DNA from: Coenobita brevimanus
Taxonomy: Eukaryota; Arthropoda; Malacostraca; Decapoda; Coenobitidae
Length of the DNA stretch: 64,000 nucleotides
Reading direction: 5' to 3'
NCBI GenBank assembly: GCA_032717465.1
Contig: CM064696.1
Location: forward strand, 54,291,777-54,355,776
A program made the translations under genes and the position numbers. Below are positions 12,095 to 26,854 of this stretch, in pieces. Positions within the stretch are counted from its first letter, which is position 1. Each line of letters opens with the position of its first letter. Under the pieces are notes generated by a model, which did not search any database, was not told the origin of the DNA, and saw only the letters and a list, made by a program, of their open reading frames with translations.

Positions 12095-15000
12095 ACATAC
12101 CTGTAAAAATGGCTAAAAGAGAAAGATTAAGGAATGAAAGTATGGCTATGAGAAAGAAAAGAAAATATGACTATAAAAGGGGGATAATGAAATGAAAAAT
12201 AAAACAAGAAGTACAAGTTCCAGACACACAACCTCACACCTGTAAAGAAGGAAAACGTGCTTACGAGCCTAAAGGGGTGGATATGCATTAAGCAACTGAT
12301 GTGGGAGGGACTCACTACAGAAAAACAGTTTTGGTTCTCTGTAGTCTAGTGCAGCCTAGAAAGTTCTCAGGGCTTGAAATGCTAACAACTTTCTATTTAC
12401 CGGTGTATACTTTCCAGCAGGCCTCACTACATCAATGGCATTTCTGTTTCTCTATAGCCTAGCGTAGCCCTGAATCACTAATGCTAGAAAGTGTGAGTTT
12501 AACACTAAAATATTTTCCAAGTGATGATGAGTTTCTTTTGAAAAACTTTGTGCAGTGTGCAGAATTAGCCCACTTCACATCATATAAAGCTGGCATAAAA
12601 GAGTATGTACTGAAATAACTGCAAATCAAATGACAGTAGCACATTAATATTTCTGTTGTACTATTAAGAAGTATTGTGGTGTGGATTTCGATGTACTGGG
12701 AAGTGCTAGAAGTACCTGGAGACAGTTTTGTCATGTGCAGAGAATACTAAATGAGACACTGATTAGGTGAGGATGTTATGTAGGTGGAGGGGAAATATGG
12801 AGGGGAAGATCAAGGACAAGGTGGAGACGTATATGAACTATGAAGGTGTGTGAACTGAAGGGAGGGCAATATAACTGCAGGGAAAGTATATGAACTATGA
12901 AGGTGTGAACTGAAGGGAGGGGAACATACTTGCAGGGAACAGGGTGACATGGATATATCTATTTATTTTGTTGCCACCCCTTAAGATCTGGGTATGGACA
13001 GAGATAATATTCAATAAGGTGTCTGCCAAGAAACAGAACCAACACACTCTTAGCTGAAACAAAGATACAGTTCATGGAGAGATGGAAGGCAACAATGTAC
13101 ATGAGTTAATTAACAATCACTCCACCACACAATATACAACAATGGACAGTAAGATTAACCCTTCGGCCCTGGTGATATTCTTTAATGATTATTCTTAGTG
13201 CTAATAAAAGATACTTTGCAAATACATGGATCTTGAAGTTGGCTTTTGGTTATATTGTTTTCACCTTTTCTTGGAGGAAACAAGTTTGTGGGCTTCTGGC
13301 CTTTGGTACTTTCTTCCCTGCATAAAAATAAATAAACAAACAATAAAGGGCCTCTTGTATTCATGTGGTTTACTAAAAGCTCTGTCAAAACCCACCTATT
13401 TTAAAAGTTGCTCTTCAGAGAGATGGTAAGAATAAACTGAGTCATCCCCAGACTCAAAGGGTTAATGACAGTCATGTGCTGGAAATGGTTGTGGCAGCTG
13501 TGATTTAAGTTTACTATTATACAACATACAGGTTTAGTTTACCATATTAACATGCATAAATCAACAGACTTTAAACTAGATTTAAAACTATCCAGCCCAA
13601 ACCATGCATGCAAGGCAAAGTATATTTGATATATGACTGTAACTAAGTATTAATTCTTCTATGCTACAATTTCATAATATTCCCTCTTTAATCTCCATAC
13701 CTAGGCTCAAGCATACAATAGTTTCCAATCACACACAACCTGTGACACTAAAAGCTTTCAATCCATGCTCTTGGATAAACACTCAGCCACCCTGTATTCA
13801 CAAAAATATCTGTACCATGCACAGAAGACATTGGTAACATCGATTTCATGGATACCATGTAATGTGGAAGGGGAAAAAAAAAGTTTGAGCATACACAGAT
13901 ACATAAAATTAACATCATGTTTCCTGTTATGGAATCCCCATATTGGAGTTGGTAATGGTACAGCTGATATTTTCTACTGACTATAGGCTAAGTCAAGTGC
14001 TAAAACCAGTTAATTAATTCCCAACATTTGCTGGCAGACTTGGGAAAGAAAAGAAATTTGTAGATATGTAACAACGAGACTCTTGGCACAGAGTCTGATT
14101 CAAACCACTTGTGGCTGAATGTGCCCTGCCTACGAGTGACAACTGTGTGGCTAAGTTACCAAGCCTGTAGCTACATTTTACTCTCATGGATGTACCTCCC
14201 AGGGTCCATGAGCATTTAACCAGATACAAACTAATACAAACTAACAAAATTTTTAAGTTGCTACACCTAACATACAAAAATAATAATACCAATACCAATA
14301 CTAACAATAACAATAAAATAAATAAAACCACTACCAGTAATGATATGACTACCTTTTTTTTTTTTTAATGCGAGGAAGAAGGAACAATTAAAAAAAAAAT
14401 TTCTCAAACCTATTGGTAGCTGGACTTTGTATAAGAATTTTTATCACAGTTTCACAAGCTGGTAAATCCTGTAACATCACAAACACTGTACTAGGGGATC
14501 AGGTGTGTGAAGGGAGTGTGACAGGGTGGATGATATGGATACTTCAAGGAGAATGTATGCAAACTTGAGCACAAGTTTTCATCATTACATAAAGTACAGA
14601 ACCTACACTTTTGTACCTCCCATCAACATCAAGCATAATAAAAAGAGGCATGGCATCAGCTGTTACAGCTTGAGTTACTTAACTCATTGGCTGCAGACAT
14701 GCCTTCCAAAAATCACTTCCAATGATTGTGGCAGGCTTTCCAGGATTTAGCCAAATTTTTATAATTTTTCCATGTTTCGTTATGGCACAATGCATGTTTT
14801 GATGCTTGATGACCGTCCAGGCATAGGATGACACAATCCTTTTAAAATGGTAGTCAATGGCAGCAACTTTCTACCCACCTGGGTGCTACTTGGCCAAAAC
14901 ATGCTCCAACAAACAAAAACAATGTGCCTGCAACTCATCAGTGTGTGTGAGCAGGGAACTTGGGGTCTCCCACTTTGTTTCATTTGTAGGAAGAAAGATT

Positions 15001-15514
15001 TACTTGTGCATGGATTTGTGTTTTAATGTATGGTAAATATTTCTATAAACTTTTTTTCTTTCTTAGTGGTAGGAGGGGGCATTCACCATCCACTCACTCG
15101 ATGTAGTGTTGCTCTCGGGTGTCTGCCCTTTCCTCTCCTCCATCCCTCTTTCCTTCCATCCTCTTCTGTCTTTCTTTCCTTCATTGTTTCCTCGTCCTTC
15201 TGCCTGTGGGTGACTCTACACTGAGTGACAAGCCAAATGGTTTCCTGTACATTAGGAAACCATTTACTATGCTGGGTGGTAACCATACAATCAAATTTTG
15301 GCACCTGGTGTTTTAGTGGGTAATTATGGCACTTCAATCGGATTGAGCTGGTGAAGGTTTATATCCAAGGGGTGGTTGGGGTTCATTGCTCATGTAATGC
15401 CACTCAGGGATGAGTGAGGCTGGTCACTCTCATCTTAAATGTAAGGACCAACTTGCCTAGCCCTGGCCTCCTACGCTCCTCATGGGGCAACGCAGGATTG
15501 GGTGATGGATGGAT

Positions 15515-15554
<40 letters not shown>

Positions 15555-17606
15555 TGTCCGACTCTGGGCATATGCTACACAGCCCAATCTCAAGGCTCAG
15601 TAGTCCTCCTGCACACCATACACCTCCACATGAAGTGCAACAAGCAAATTATCCTCTAATCTCCAGCACAACAGAGGTTTTGTCCAGTCTGACAGACATG
15701 TTACATTGCTACTTTCCTTCTTTACATTGCTTTATGGTGCTGGTGGGGGATACCTTCACATCGTGGCACTGACATAGCCAGTCAACTCTACTGCATGACT
15801 ACAGTATACAAATGTCCCTCAACTATGTTTGTATTCCTGAAGAGGAAGATAGTGGATTTCAGGGGACAGGGAAAAAAAAACAACTTCAGCCTGAAGTCTG
15901 GCAGGTTCACATCAAGATGAGCCTGGGGTTGCAACTACAATAATTACTACTACAATGTTTTATACTTGGCCTCTTCTTTCAAACTGTCATCAATATTTAA
16001 TCACTGCCTGCTTTTCAATTATACTCTCTTAGATACTGCAATTTTCTGGGTGTATGCACTTTACCTGATATAGCAATAGCCCTGTATCAGAAATGACGTA
16101 CATTCATGACAATTCCAGTTTTAAAATCAATCATCTCTCAGTTCCCAAGTATCAATACAGCTCTCCTCCCTCATTCTCCATTCTCACTCAGTTCCCAAGC
16201 ATCAGTACAGCTCTCCTTTCTCCTTTTCCATTCTCAGCAACAGCTCAACAAAAAGCAGATGAATGGATGCTACTGTTTTGCAAGGATAACAAAAGGTATG
16301 TCAAACTGAATGAAAGTCTATCCACATTAACCTCAACCCTTACAGTGCTTTGCTCCTGCTACCCACCAGACAGTTTATTCAACTTAGGAATGAACAGGGG
16401 TGCCAGAAATGGAGGCAAGTGGGGCAGTTGCCCCCCCTGAATTTTGTGGGGGGTAAGTCAAAATGAAAGAGCTCTTGAACAGTAATTTCATGGATATACT
16501 GTATGCCTGGAGTGACACATGACTTTGCAAACCATGATCAACCATCTGTACTTATTGGAGTACTGTATATTCTGGCCCATGTGATACAGCCTTCCATGAT
16601 AACTGTTCATTTGTTCATTTATCATCCAATCCTGTGTTGCCCCATAAGAAGCAGAGGAGCCAGGGGCTAGGCAAGTTGGTCCTGGCATTTAAGATGAATG
16701 ACCAGCCTCAATCATCAGAGTGACATTGCATGAGCAAGAAAACTCAACCATCAATTGGATATAAACCTCCACCGGCTCAATCTGACTGGAGCACCTAATT
16801 ACCCACTAAACTACCAGGTGCCATAGTTTGGTTACGTGGTTACCACTCAGTGTAGTATATCATTTCCTGGTGTACAGGACACCATTTGGCTTGCCAGTGT
16901 AGAGTCATCCATTGACAAAAGGAAGAGTAAAGATAGAAGGAAAGATGGACAGAAGAGGAAGGAAGGAAAAGGCAGTCATTCAAGAGCAGCACTACATCGG
17001 GTGAAGGGATAGTGAACGCCTCCACCTACCACTATGATAATTGTAATTGTAATAATAAAACAGAACATTATACTATATGTACACCCCTCACCAAAAACCA
17101 TCCTAGCACCTGGGCATGATGGATGTGAAAAGGAGCAGAATGTACCTTGATTACTGGGCATGTGTGGTAGGTCTGACTGTGGTGTGATGTACTTCAAGCC
17201 ATTCCAAAGGTGTGTGGTGCAGCAACCAGTAGAGATATACACACAGGGAGCTGTTTCCAGATTCTTTGGGTGTACTGTATATTTTAAAATGCATGATGTT
17301 TACAGCATTTGGATACTTTTTGGCGAGAGTGTCCAGACAAAAGCAATTACTGGTATCCCCCTTTGGCAGACGGCCTTGGCCCTGTACAATACTAATTATC
17401 ATCTGTCTTCATCATATGTCACAGTGATTTCCCCCTCACCCTCATTGGTCATTAGTTTTGCCTTATGGTGAATGGGTTACTCTTCAGTCCTGGCTTTGTC
17501 TGCTGGGGGGAGGATACCAATTATATTATCAGAATGCACAATATACTGGTCACAGGCAATGACTGATTTTGTGATGAAACTTACTGAATAAAATGTACAA
17601 ATGCAT

Positions 17607-17655
<49 letters not shown>

Positions 17656-17676
17656 CACACACACACACACGCACAT

Positions 17677-17716
<40 letters not shown>

Positions 17717-20700
17717 ACACACACACACACGAACACACACACACACACACACTCACAGGTTAGCCTAATTCTCATCACTACCCCCAGCATGTCACAATAT
17801 GAAGACTGGTGCACAAACAAAACAATAATAACAACAAAAATAACAAAATACAGAACATAAATAAAAACTACTTGCATTCTCTCACAGGCCGCAACTTACT
17901 CGCCAGACACCAGTAATCCTCACCTTTTTCCTCGAGGTTTTCTAGTGAGGAGGGGATGAGGACAAGAGGATGGGTGAGTGGTTTTATGAAACAAAACTTC
18001 AGCATGCACTTAAGGTATTCTTGTATTGGTCTAGCGGGTAATTATGTACTGATAAATTATTCCAAAATTAAGCAGCAAATAAGGTAGCAGAATTATCTTT
18101 GCAAATTAAAAGCAATGAATTATAATAACCTTCAAAATTATTGGCAATACTGTAATAAGTGTTCATAATCTTAACAAGGAAGACAATAAGGGAACACTCA
18201 ATCAAAAAAGTATCTTCAGCCAAGCGATAAAAATTTTCACAATAACTCTGCTGTTTGCATTTTTTTCCTAGGGTAAATATTTTTCAATGGACACAGTAGT
18301 AAATTTTATGCGTTGAATAAATTTCCTTCTTCATCCCGTGTTGATAAAAGCAGGCATATACATTCATGAAACATTATTGAAGATTACTTGCCAATATTCT
18401 GTCTATTGTTTCAAAATATAAAGATGGAAAAAGGCATCCACATTCATGAAAATTTAAAGTAGAGTATTTTTAAGCATTTTGCCCACTGTTTCAAATGCAG
18501 GTTGACTTCATTTTGATTAAAGTAAATGTTCGAAAACACTACAGTTTTATACATACAACTGGTACTATGAAGTCTGAGGCAACTGGTAAATTAGCTTTAC
18601 AAGCAGCAATGGAACTTTAACAGGTATTTTCCTGTAATTTACTGCAGACTTATTAGGGGAAAAAAAAAAAGTGTTTTGTGCTGAGAACATAGAGTATAAA
18701 AATGGAACAAGTTCAGATACTTGTTTGATGGAGTGCACAAACCATATGGATATAAAACAGACACTAGACGTAGCACAACCAGCGAGTCACAACACTGTCA
18801 AGAGCACTGCATTGGTGTCAAAGTGCTGCCGGGTGGTACTTAACTAAACCAATCAAGTACGGGACAAGGCAAGCTTCTCTTCATAACAAAAGGATGAATT
18901 CCCAATTGGGTAGACTATACTAAACTGCATGAGGCTGGACTATGAAAGATTGTTACAAGTTCATTATGTATATACGGACAATATATAACTTTAAGCTGTA
19001 TATGGTATGATAAACTAATTAAATATTCTTAAGTTTCTATAATAACCATGCAAAGATTCCAACAGCCGAACTGTGAATACAGTAATATAATCATAGTCAA
19101 GCAATTTCTCCTCAAAGTAAATGAGTTAATACAAAATAAAAAGTAAATGCAATTCCTCCAAAAAGGAAATGAACTAATACAATACAAATGCAATACAAAT
19201 AAACAACTCATATAACTGCCATTGTAATGAAGAAAACATATATGTAATTCAGATTAACAAACACTACACTTGCACAATGCTAAACCACATACCTCACACA
19301 CTAATTATCTATCAGTTATCTTCCACCAGCATTGGTGGGAAAAAGGGTACGAAACTGATGATGATCTGATGATAAATGACCATAGTGAGATCACATATAA
19401 CCAAACATACTGGTATGTATGTTATGTAAGATGAGCTTTCTTCCGGCCACTTCTGACCTCACGCTAATCACGTATCTTCAGTATCACATATCATCAACAA
19501 ACTTTTAAAGAACCCCACCTCCTACATCAACCTCTTCTGGCCTTGGCTGTATCACACAATCTCCCTTGAAACATGGTATAGCAGTGTAATAATTACTTAC
19601 ACTCTGCAATCAACCATTCACATAGCTACATTTCTTACGTACCCATCCCCAACAAACCACTCACAAAATGGAACTACTGTCAACCCCTTTCCTGCATATG
19701 GCACAAGGCCACTGAGTACTCTCCACAAATGAGTCCCAACCACTTAAATAACAGTAGCCTCTGTCTGACCCACATTTATTCTCAAACCTCTAGACTGCAT
19801 GTCCTGCCTTTTTAATTTTTAATTTTCTCCCACTAATCATAACCTTTATCTCCCCCACATCCAATCTCAAATCCCTAATGTCGACTGCATATCCCTTTCA
19901 TGTCCTTGCATTCCCATTAACCATATCCTTTATCTTCACTACAGTCACTCTCAAACCTCTGAACTGTATAGCCTCCTTCCACCTCCTAATATTCTCCATC
20001 CTTCACGACAACATTATCATAATTATTGTACCAGCTCAATACTATGACATCTCATCACACCTTCTCTATTTCAAAGAAACAAGAACAATGTTTTAGCAAA
20101 ACAGGATGAAGTACAGTAAAATAAAGCAATCAAAAGTTTACCAAAAATATTAAAATGAAAGCATAACAAAAATGCTCATTAGCTACCTCAGCCCCAATTA
20201 AACTGGTGTGGCAGATTAGAAGAGCATCAATAAAATTAAACAAATAATACAAAATGAGAACATGAGGTCAGTAAACATACTATAAAGCGAAAAGAAGGTC
20301 AAGGAATTCAGGAAACAAAGCAGAAATCTCTTCTGCCCACAAAACACGATGCACAACTCACTTGGTCATGATGTCTAGTGCACTGCCAGCATCCGCATAC
20401 ACCTGAAGGAAAATCTCCAGCTCTGAGGCCTTCCATCGAGCCTGGCGACATGGGTCCACCACTCGCTCCACCGCATCAACAAAGAAATCCCGCAGATCAC
20501 GAGAGTTGTTGAGGGCACAGCCGATGTTGATGATGCCACGGGAGTATGTCTTGAAGTTGCCCTCCACTTCTGAGCACATGCGGTCAGGAATTTTACCTCG
20601 CAGGTGGCTCAGAGTAACGCTGTTGTGAGAAGAACAGCATTGGTTAGATGACGGTAGTGAGGAACAGCAATACGTCAGACAATGATGAGTATGCAGGATG

Positions 20701-23700
20701 AAGGATGGTTAGTAAAATGGAAGAAAGAGTATGACTGGGTTAGTAGTGGGTTGATCAGAAGGCAGTACAGGGTGCACTGGCAAACTCAAGAAATGGAGAA
20801 CAAGAAGGATGAATTTTCTTCTGGCAAAGGCACCATATTTTACGGAGATACAGGAAACTCTATGCACCCAAAGGGTTAATGGTAATTTCCTGTCAATGCT
20901 TTGTCTTATAGGACAGCAATGGAGTAAACAAGTGCTGGTGTTGAACTATTACAGCATTTTTTTTTTTTAAGGCCACAAAAACACAAACATACAAGTAAAT
21001 TCATCATCATCATCAACATCCCAGACTCTCTGCCCACCCAGAAATGGAGTGAAGTGAGTTCATAATCATCATCATCAACCGAACCTCCTTTCCCACCCAA
21101 GGGCAGGGTGACGAGACATTTGCCATGATTAAGTGATTCTAGATAGAGGAATCTGGGGGACACGTAACCCGGCCAAAAACCCTGGTTATTTGGTTACCAC
21201 CCAGCGTAGTAATGGGTTTCCTGGGTACAGGAAACCATTTGCCTTGTCACTCAGTGTACAGACCATAAGGCATCCCTACACTGAGTGAGTGGATGATGGG
21301 TGCCCCCATCTACGACAAGTGAGGTGAGTTATATACTGGTGTAAAATGACACTCTGTGAGACAATATTTTAAGATAATGTATACAGTATATACTGTACAG
21401 TAAACCCCCCGTAATTCGAATTAATTGGGAGGAACCCTACATCAAATTATCCAAAAGCCCGAATTACTGGAGCTTGTGCTTGCCCCTATCCCCAAATCAC
21501 ACCCACGCTCACTAAAACATGGCTTTTTCACAAAAACATTGAACAGTACAGTATATTATTACTTTATACTCAAAGAGTGCACAATACAATTAATGAAATA
21601 GTGTCAAACCTTGATAATGAAGTCTTGCAACACAGTAGTAGAGTACAGTACACTTAACTGTACCAAAGGTATTGTACAGTTCTTAAAAATTACATTATTA
21701 CATTTATCACTACAAAAACTGTTCACATCCACTTATCACTGGAACCCTATTAGGACTTGTCCTGCTTAGTTTGAATTATATCCAAATTAAAATTATTTGT
21801 CTGGTGGTCAAAAAAGATCCAAATTAACAGATTTCTGAATTATTCTGGTTTGAATTAGAGAGGGTTTACTGTATCTAGGTTTTCCTAAATAAATACGTAC
21901 ATTACAGTAGTCATATGTACCAGTACTGCACTCAATCAGTCACTGAAAATATGCACTTATCACAACTCACTTGCGGTGTTCCTTCTCACGGTCAAGGAGG
22001 AGCTTAAATTCACGCAGCTCGATGAGGAAGTCACGATCTAGGTCAGTATCATCATGGGCGGCATCAGGTGGCCCAGGGATGGCCGTAGTTGAGGTGGTCC
22101 AGGATGTCATCATATGGGATGCACACACACAAAAGTCCTCAAATGTCAGATAGTTCAGCTTACGTTTACTTGTCTCAAAGCGGTTGTTAATAATGAACAC
22201 GATGGCTGCATACTTCCTGGAATGAAAATGATGAGGTATATACACAAAAGTCCTCATATGTCAAATAGTTCAATTTATGCTTACTCAACTCAAAGTGGTT
22301 ATTAATGATGAACACAATGGCTGCACACATCCTTGAATTACAATAAATATAGTACCGTATATATATATATACAAATAAATAAATCAAGGTACAGTACATG
22401 TATTATGTCAAGCATCAATTGTTACATCTAGGATACAAGTATGAGATATGTCAACAATGTATAGCCTACTTCATTTAGTCAGTGCAGGAGCTACCTACTT
22501 CCATTCTGAATGAGTTACTTACTCAAACAGTACACTGACAAATAAACTGCAATACTTCAGTCAACTAAATATTACTTCATGCTTTAACTTGAATGCAATA
22601 CACTGCATATTATACAAGGCCCTCATATAGGCACACAGTTAAGGTCTGTGAACTTTATATATCCAGATAATTTTAATTACTTTCCTAGTCCAGCAACCAT
22701 AAAAGCAGGTTTTTCCAAGGTCGGATCCCAATAATTACGTGTCATTATCATCTCCAATACCTTTCTCCTTTCTGGGAATTCCCCTGAACTGCATTATCAG
22801 AGCAAGAAACCCCAAACACCTCTTGGATGTAAAGCGGGTCACATCTAATTGGGACACCTTACCCCACTAGACCACCAGGTGTCCATTTGGTTATATGACC
22901 AGAAACCAAAATAGTAAATTATTTTTCCTAGGATAAATTAATTGTTTTATCACTCTGTACAGAATCACCAGAAAGTGGCACTAAATCAAGTGAGAGGATG
23001 GTGATAATATCATTAAGGTAAAGACAGACATACCAACAACTTGTATTAGACAATGATTGATCAGCACAAAGAATGTATCACAGGATGCAATGACTGGTAT
23101 TCTCGTTGCATAGGGAAGCTCCCTAACACCTTTTCCTAAGTTATTTAGTTTGTTTACTAAACCTTACTGTCCTCTTCTGTGATACATAAATTCTTTCAAT
23201 GCTGCCATACTCAGCATAAATAATGTACAAAAGGATATTAACCAGCCATATCCATAAACAATTCACTATGGAAAAGGTATTATGGAGCTTCTTTGGCTGA
23301 TCAGAATATAAGCCACTGTCTTACTTAGCAAGGTGTGTGGGTAGAAGGAAGGATGCCTGTATGTTGGCCACCACCGAGCCACTCATCTCATCCACCAACT
23401 TGAAGATGCGCTTTACATTATCAAACTGGCGCCTGCAACATACACAATAATATTACGTAAGTCAACCTTATATGCTATATTTTTAATGTCATTTTTTGTG
23501 CTAAGCCTACAGTAAATTACAGACACATTTATTAAACTTCCAATGCTACTGGACAGCCTATATGAAGTCATGATATCTGGATGTATGAAAAAAGTATTGA
23601 TATTTTGGAACACATCTGATATATAATGAGGATTTACATTACTCTTGGTGCTGAAGAGGGATGCCTTATATGGCAGCACTGACAAAACTGGGTAGTGGAA

Positions 23701-25600
23701 CAACCCGGTTATAAAAACTTCCCTCACCTCCCTCCCTATCCCCTTAAAGGGAGGATAGTGGACTGCAGGAGAAGCTTAAGCCTGCAGTTCATTGGGTTCA
23801 CATTCAGTTCAATCTGGAGTTACAGTTACTACAGTATAGTAATGGAGCGACTCTGAGGTTGTTGTTATCGTACCCTGGCAATCTACCATTCAAAAGTGCA
23901 TCTGATTTCATGTATAATATGAGACGCATGTGATTCGTGTATAATATGTTCGTGTATAATAACATTCGTGCATAATAATATGATTCATGAATAATATGAT
24001 AAGAAATCGGACAAACTTTTGAATGGTAGGTTGCCAGGGTACAATAATGACCTCAGAGTTGTGCGCCGCGAATATAATATGCTACTATTACCACTACTTT
24101 ACTCCTAAACACTGATTTTAAAGCTACATTCATACACTACCACATCCATTAATATGTAATGAATTAGTATTATTAGGTCACTGTTCGTTTCGTTTTTGAT
24201 GGCTCCAACACATTTATATGCATCGGCCTTGATCACCTAATGGTAGCTCAGCATCCTACTCAACCTCTGGCAGCTTCCCTAGCTAGCCCCTTTTCCCTAA
24301 GATCACAATCAATGACCTTGTCCTATGTCTTTTTCAGTATACCTCTCGCTTCCCTACCTGCAACATTATTGCCTCTCACTTTCTGCACCCAATTATCATC
24401 CACCATCCTCTCATCACAACACCAATACACTTCAGTCCCATCCTACCTCTCAACTCTTCCATTGTAAACCCAGCCCCCTCAGGCCTTGCACTCAAGGACA
24501 CACTGCAAATCCACCTAATCATTATCCTTTCTGTACGTTTGAACCTATGAATAGCCCCTTCCTTTACTGAACGGACCTTACTACTATTCAGCGTTACACT
24601 CCTAGCACATGCTGCATACAAAGATCCCTCAGCATGGAGGGAAAGCCCTCTCAATGTCAGGAGAGGCAAAAGCTCCCTGAACTTCTTGCAACCACTTCTC
24701 ATTCTAGCCACAGAGCTAGCTGCAGCCCCATCTCCAGCACATATCTCTCAAACAACAAAACTCTTCCACACACTCAAGAGACTCACCAGCAAGTTCAGTC
24801 TTTTCACACCCGGTCTCCACATGCTCACCCCCACACATCGCACACATGAAATCAGCATTATCTTACAGTCTTCCCCTAATGCCGCTACATTTCTTATGCA
24901 TCCACTTATCACAAACACTACACAAGATGTAATTACTTCCCATGCGCTTGTGGCAAATCACGCATAGCCACTCTTCCCCTTCTTTGATCGTACCACCCCC
25001 AGCCGTAGATAATATCACTTTTTTTATCTGCATTTACTCTTATGCCCTTGTGCCCCACACCATCTCTCCACTTCCTAAACCTTTCCTCCACTTCATTTGC
25101 CTTCTCTGCAATCAACACCAAATCATTAACATACAACATTTCCCATGGGAGTCCAATTCTGAAGTCACATGAGAGGGCTTCAAGTTGCTTCCATAATTGA
25201 CAACAAGGGGCTCAACACTGACCCTTGATGCACACAAACATTCACGGAAAACTCCTCACTCAAATCTCCATTCACTCTTACCTGGGTGGCTGAATCGGTA
25301 GAGAGGTTGCCTGCAGTCCTGATGGACCCAGGTTCGAATCCCGGCTGGGGCAGGGACCAGTATAAAGATTTGAATTTCATACAAGCAGACTTTCCTGATC
25401 TACCAGATGATCCGCCGACATGTCATAAAAGTACCCCCGCTAATACCAATACACCAGTCCTGTATGAGACAGCCCTAGCATGTATTCAATATGGACGGTG
25501 GGTGTTAGCGCCAAAGTGGTGACATGTACAGAGGTGTATGGTATGTAGGAGGACTACTGGGCCTTGAGTGCAGGCTGTGAAGCCTATGCCTAGAGTCGGA

Positions 25601-25646
<46 letters not shown>

Positions 25647-26706
25647 AACCACCCAAACCAGCCACTCCTCAAGCCCATGCTTTCTCATTGTCCACTTCAC
25701 CACCTCTCTAGGGACTCTGTCAAGGGCTTCCTCCAAATCAACAAAAACAAACCATGGTTCCTTTTTCTTTCCTACACATTTTTCCTGAAGCTGTCGAACA
25801 ATGAATATGGCATCCGTGGTCCCTATGCCTGGCGTAAACTCAAACTGCATCACATCAATATTTGTTCTTTCTTTTACCTTCTAGAACTCTATTACCAATA
25901 TTATCTGGTCCAAAATCTTTTATACCTCTATAATTTCCTCTTTCCAGGGCATCACCCTTCCCCTTGTACATATTTACAATTACACTCTCCAGCCAATCAT
26001 CTAGGACAACACACTCATATATATTTATATTTATTAAATCAGTGACTAACCCCACTCCTATAACTCCTGAGGCTTTGAACATTTCAGCAGCTAACCCAGA
26101 CACACCTGCTGCCTTTCCCACTTGCATCCTGCCTACTGCCCTGCTCACAGTAGCAGAATCAATCAAAGGCAAAGAGCCAGACACTGGATCTGCTAGTTCC
26201 AAACCTTCCCTGTCCCAGTCAAACTCCTCAATCAACAACCGGTTGCAGAACTCTCTCAAGGCGTCTTTAACATCCCCACTGTTCACCACTACCTTTCCTT
26301 CATTCTTCACACACTGCTCACCTGTCATTCTTGTAATATTAATGCACTAATGGTATCCCACCTCTTAATTTTGAATTTCCTGATTTCTATGGTCACTACT
26401 GATTAACACGAGGATCGCAGACTTCTAACTTTTTTTTCTTTTTTTACCTTAACCAATATTTCATTAATTCCATTGTTTATCTATGCTACCAGACTTATCA
26501 TACAATATCACAGGCTATGGATGACAGAAGGGTTCAGTTCGTTAGCACACAATATCCAACTGAGCCTGGGGATGTCTTACTCACTTTGTTCAAGCCATTA
26601 CCTGAAAATTTTTCTCATCCTAAGATAAACATTTCAAACTGGAGAGGTGATATGTACCAGTAATGTTCATAAACCCCTTCAAAGTGAGAGTTCTTTTATA
26701 TGTGCA

Positions 26707-26744
<38 letters not shown>

Positions 26745-26810
26745 GTATGGTAGCAAGAATAAATTGAAAAAGGCCATCAACCAGATTCAATGGGTCAAGA
26801 ATGTCATGGC

Positions 26811-26854
<44 letters not shown>

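Larger units (their letters stand above)
11895..20361. other. FIBP intron 6 (8.5 kb)
   Basis: Contains a (GT)n tract at 12056-12092, family A copies at 15068 and 16606, a SINE tail at 15518-15655, a family B copy at 15735 and a long (AC)n array at 17609-17755. No exon of another gene was recognised. Confidence 0.7.

Noticed and set aside
17477..17877. Long Cys/Val or Thr/His frames on both strands
   Set aside because: They are translations of the (AC)n microsatellite.
17881..17955. Coding exon on the + strand after a CTCTCACAG site
   Set aside because: The short open stretch ends in a stop, has no recognisable homology and lies in FIBP intron 6 on the other strand.
25280..25352. A genuine tRNA gene
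   Set aside because: The B box is good, but the anticodon arm does not pair well and the segment continues into a SINE body with a poly-A tail.
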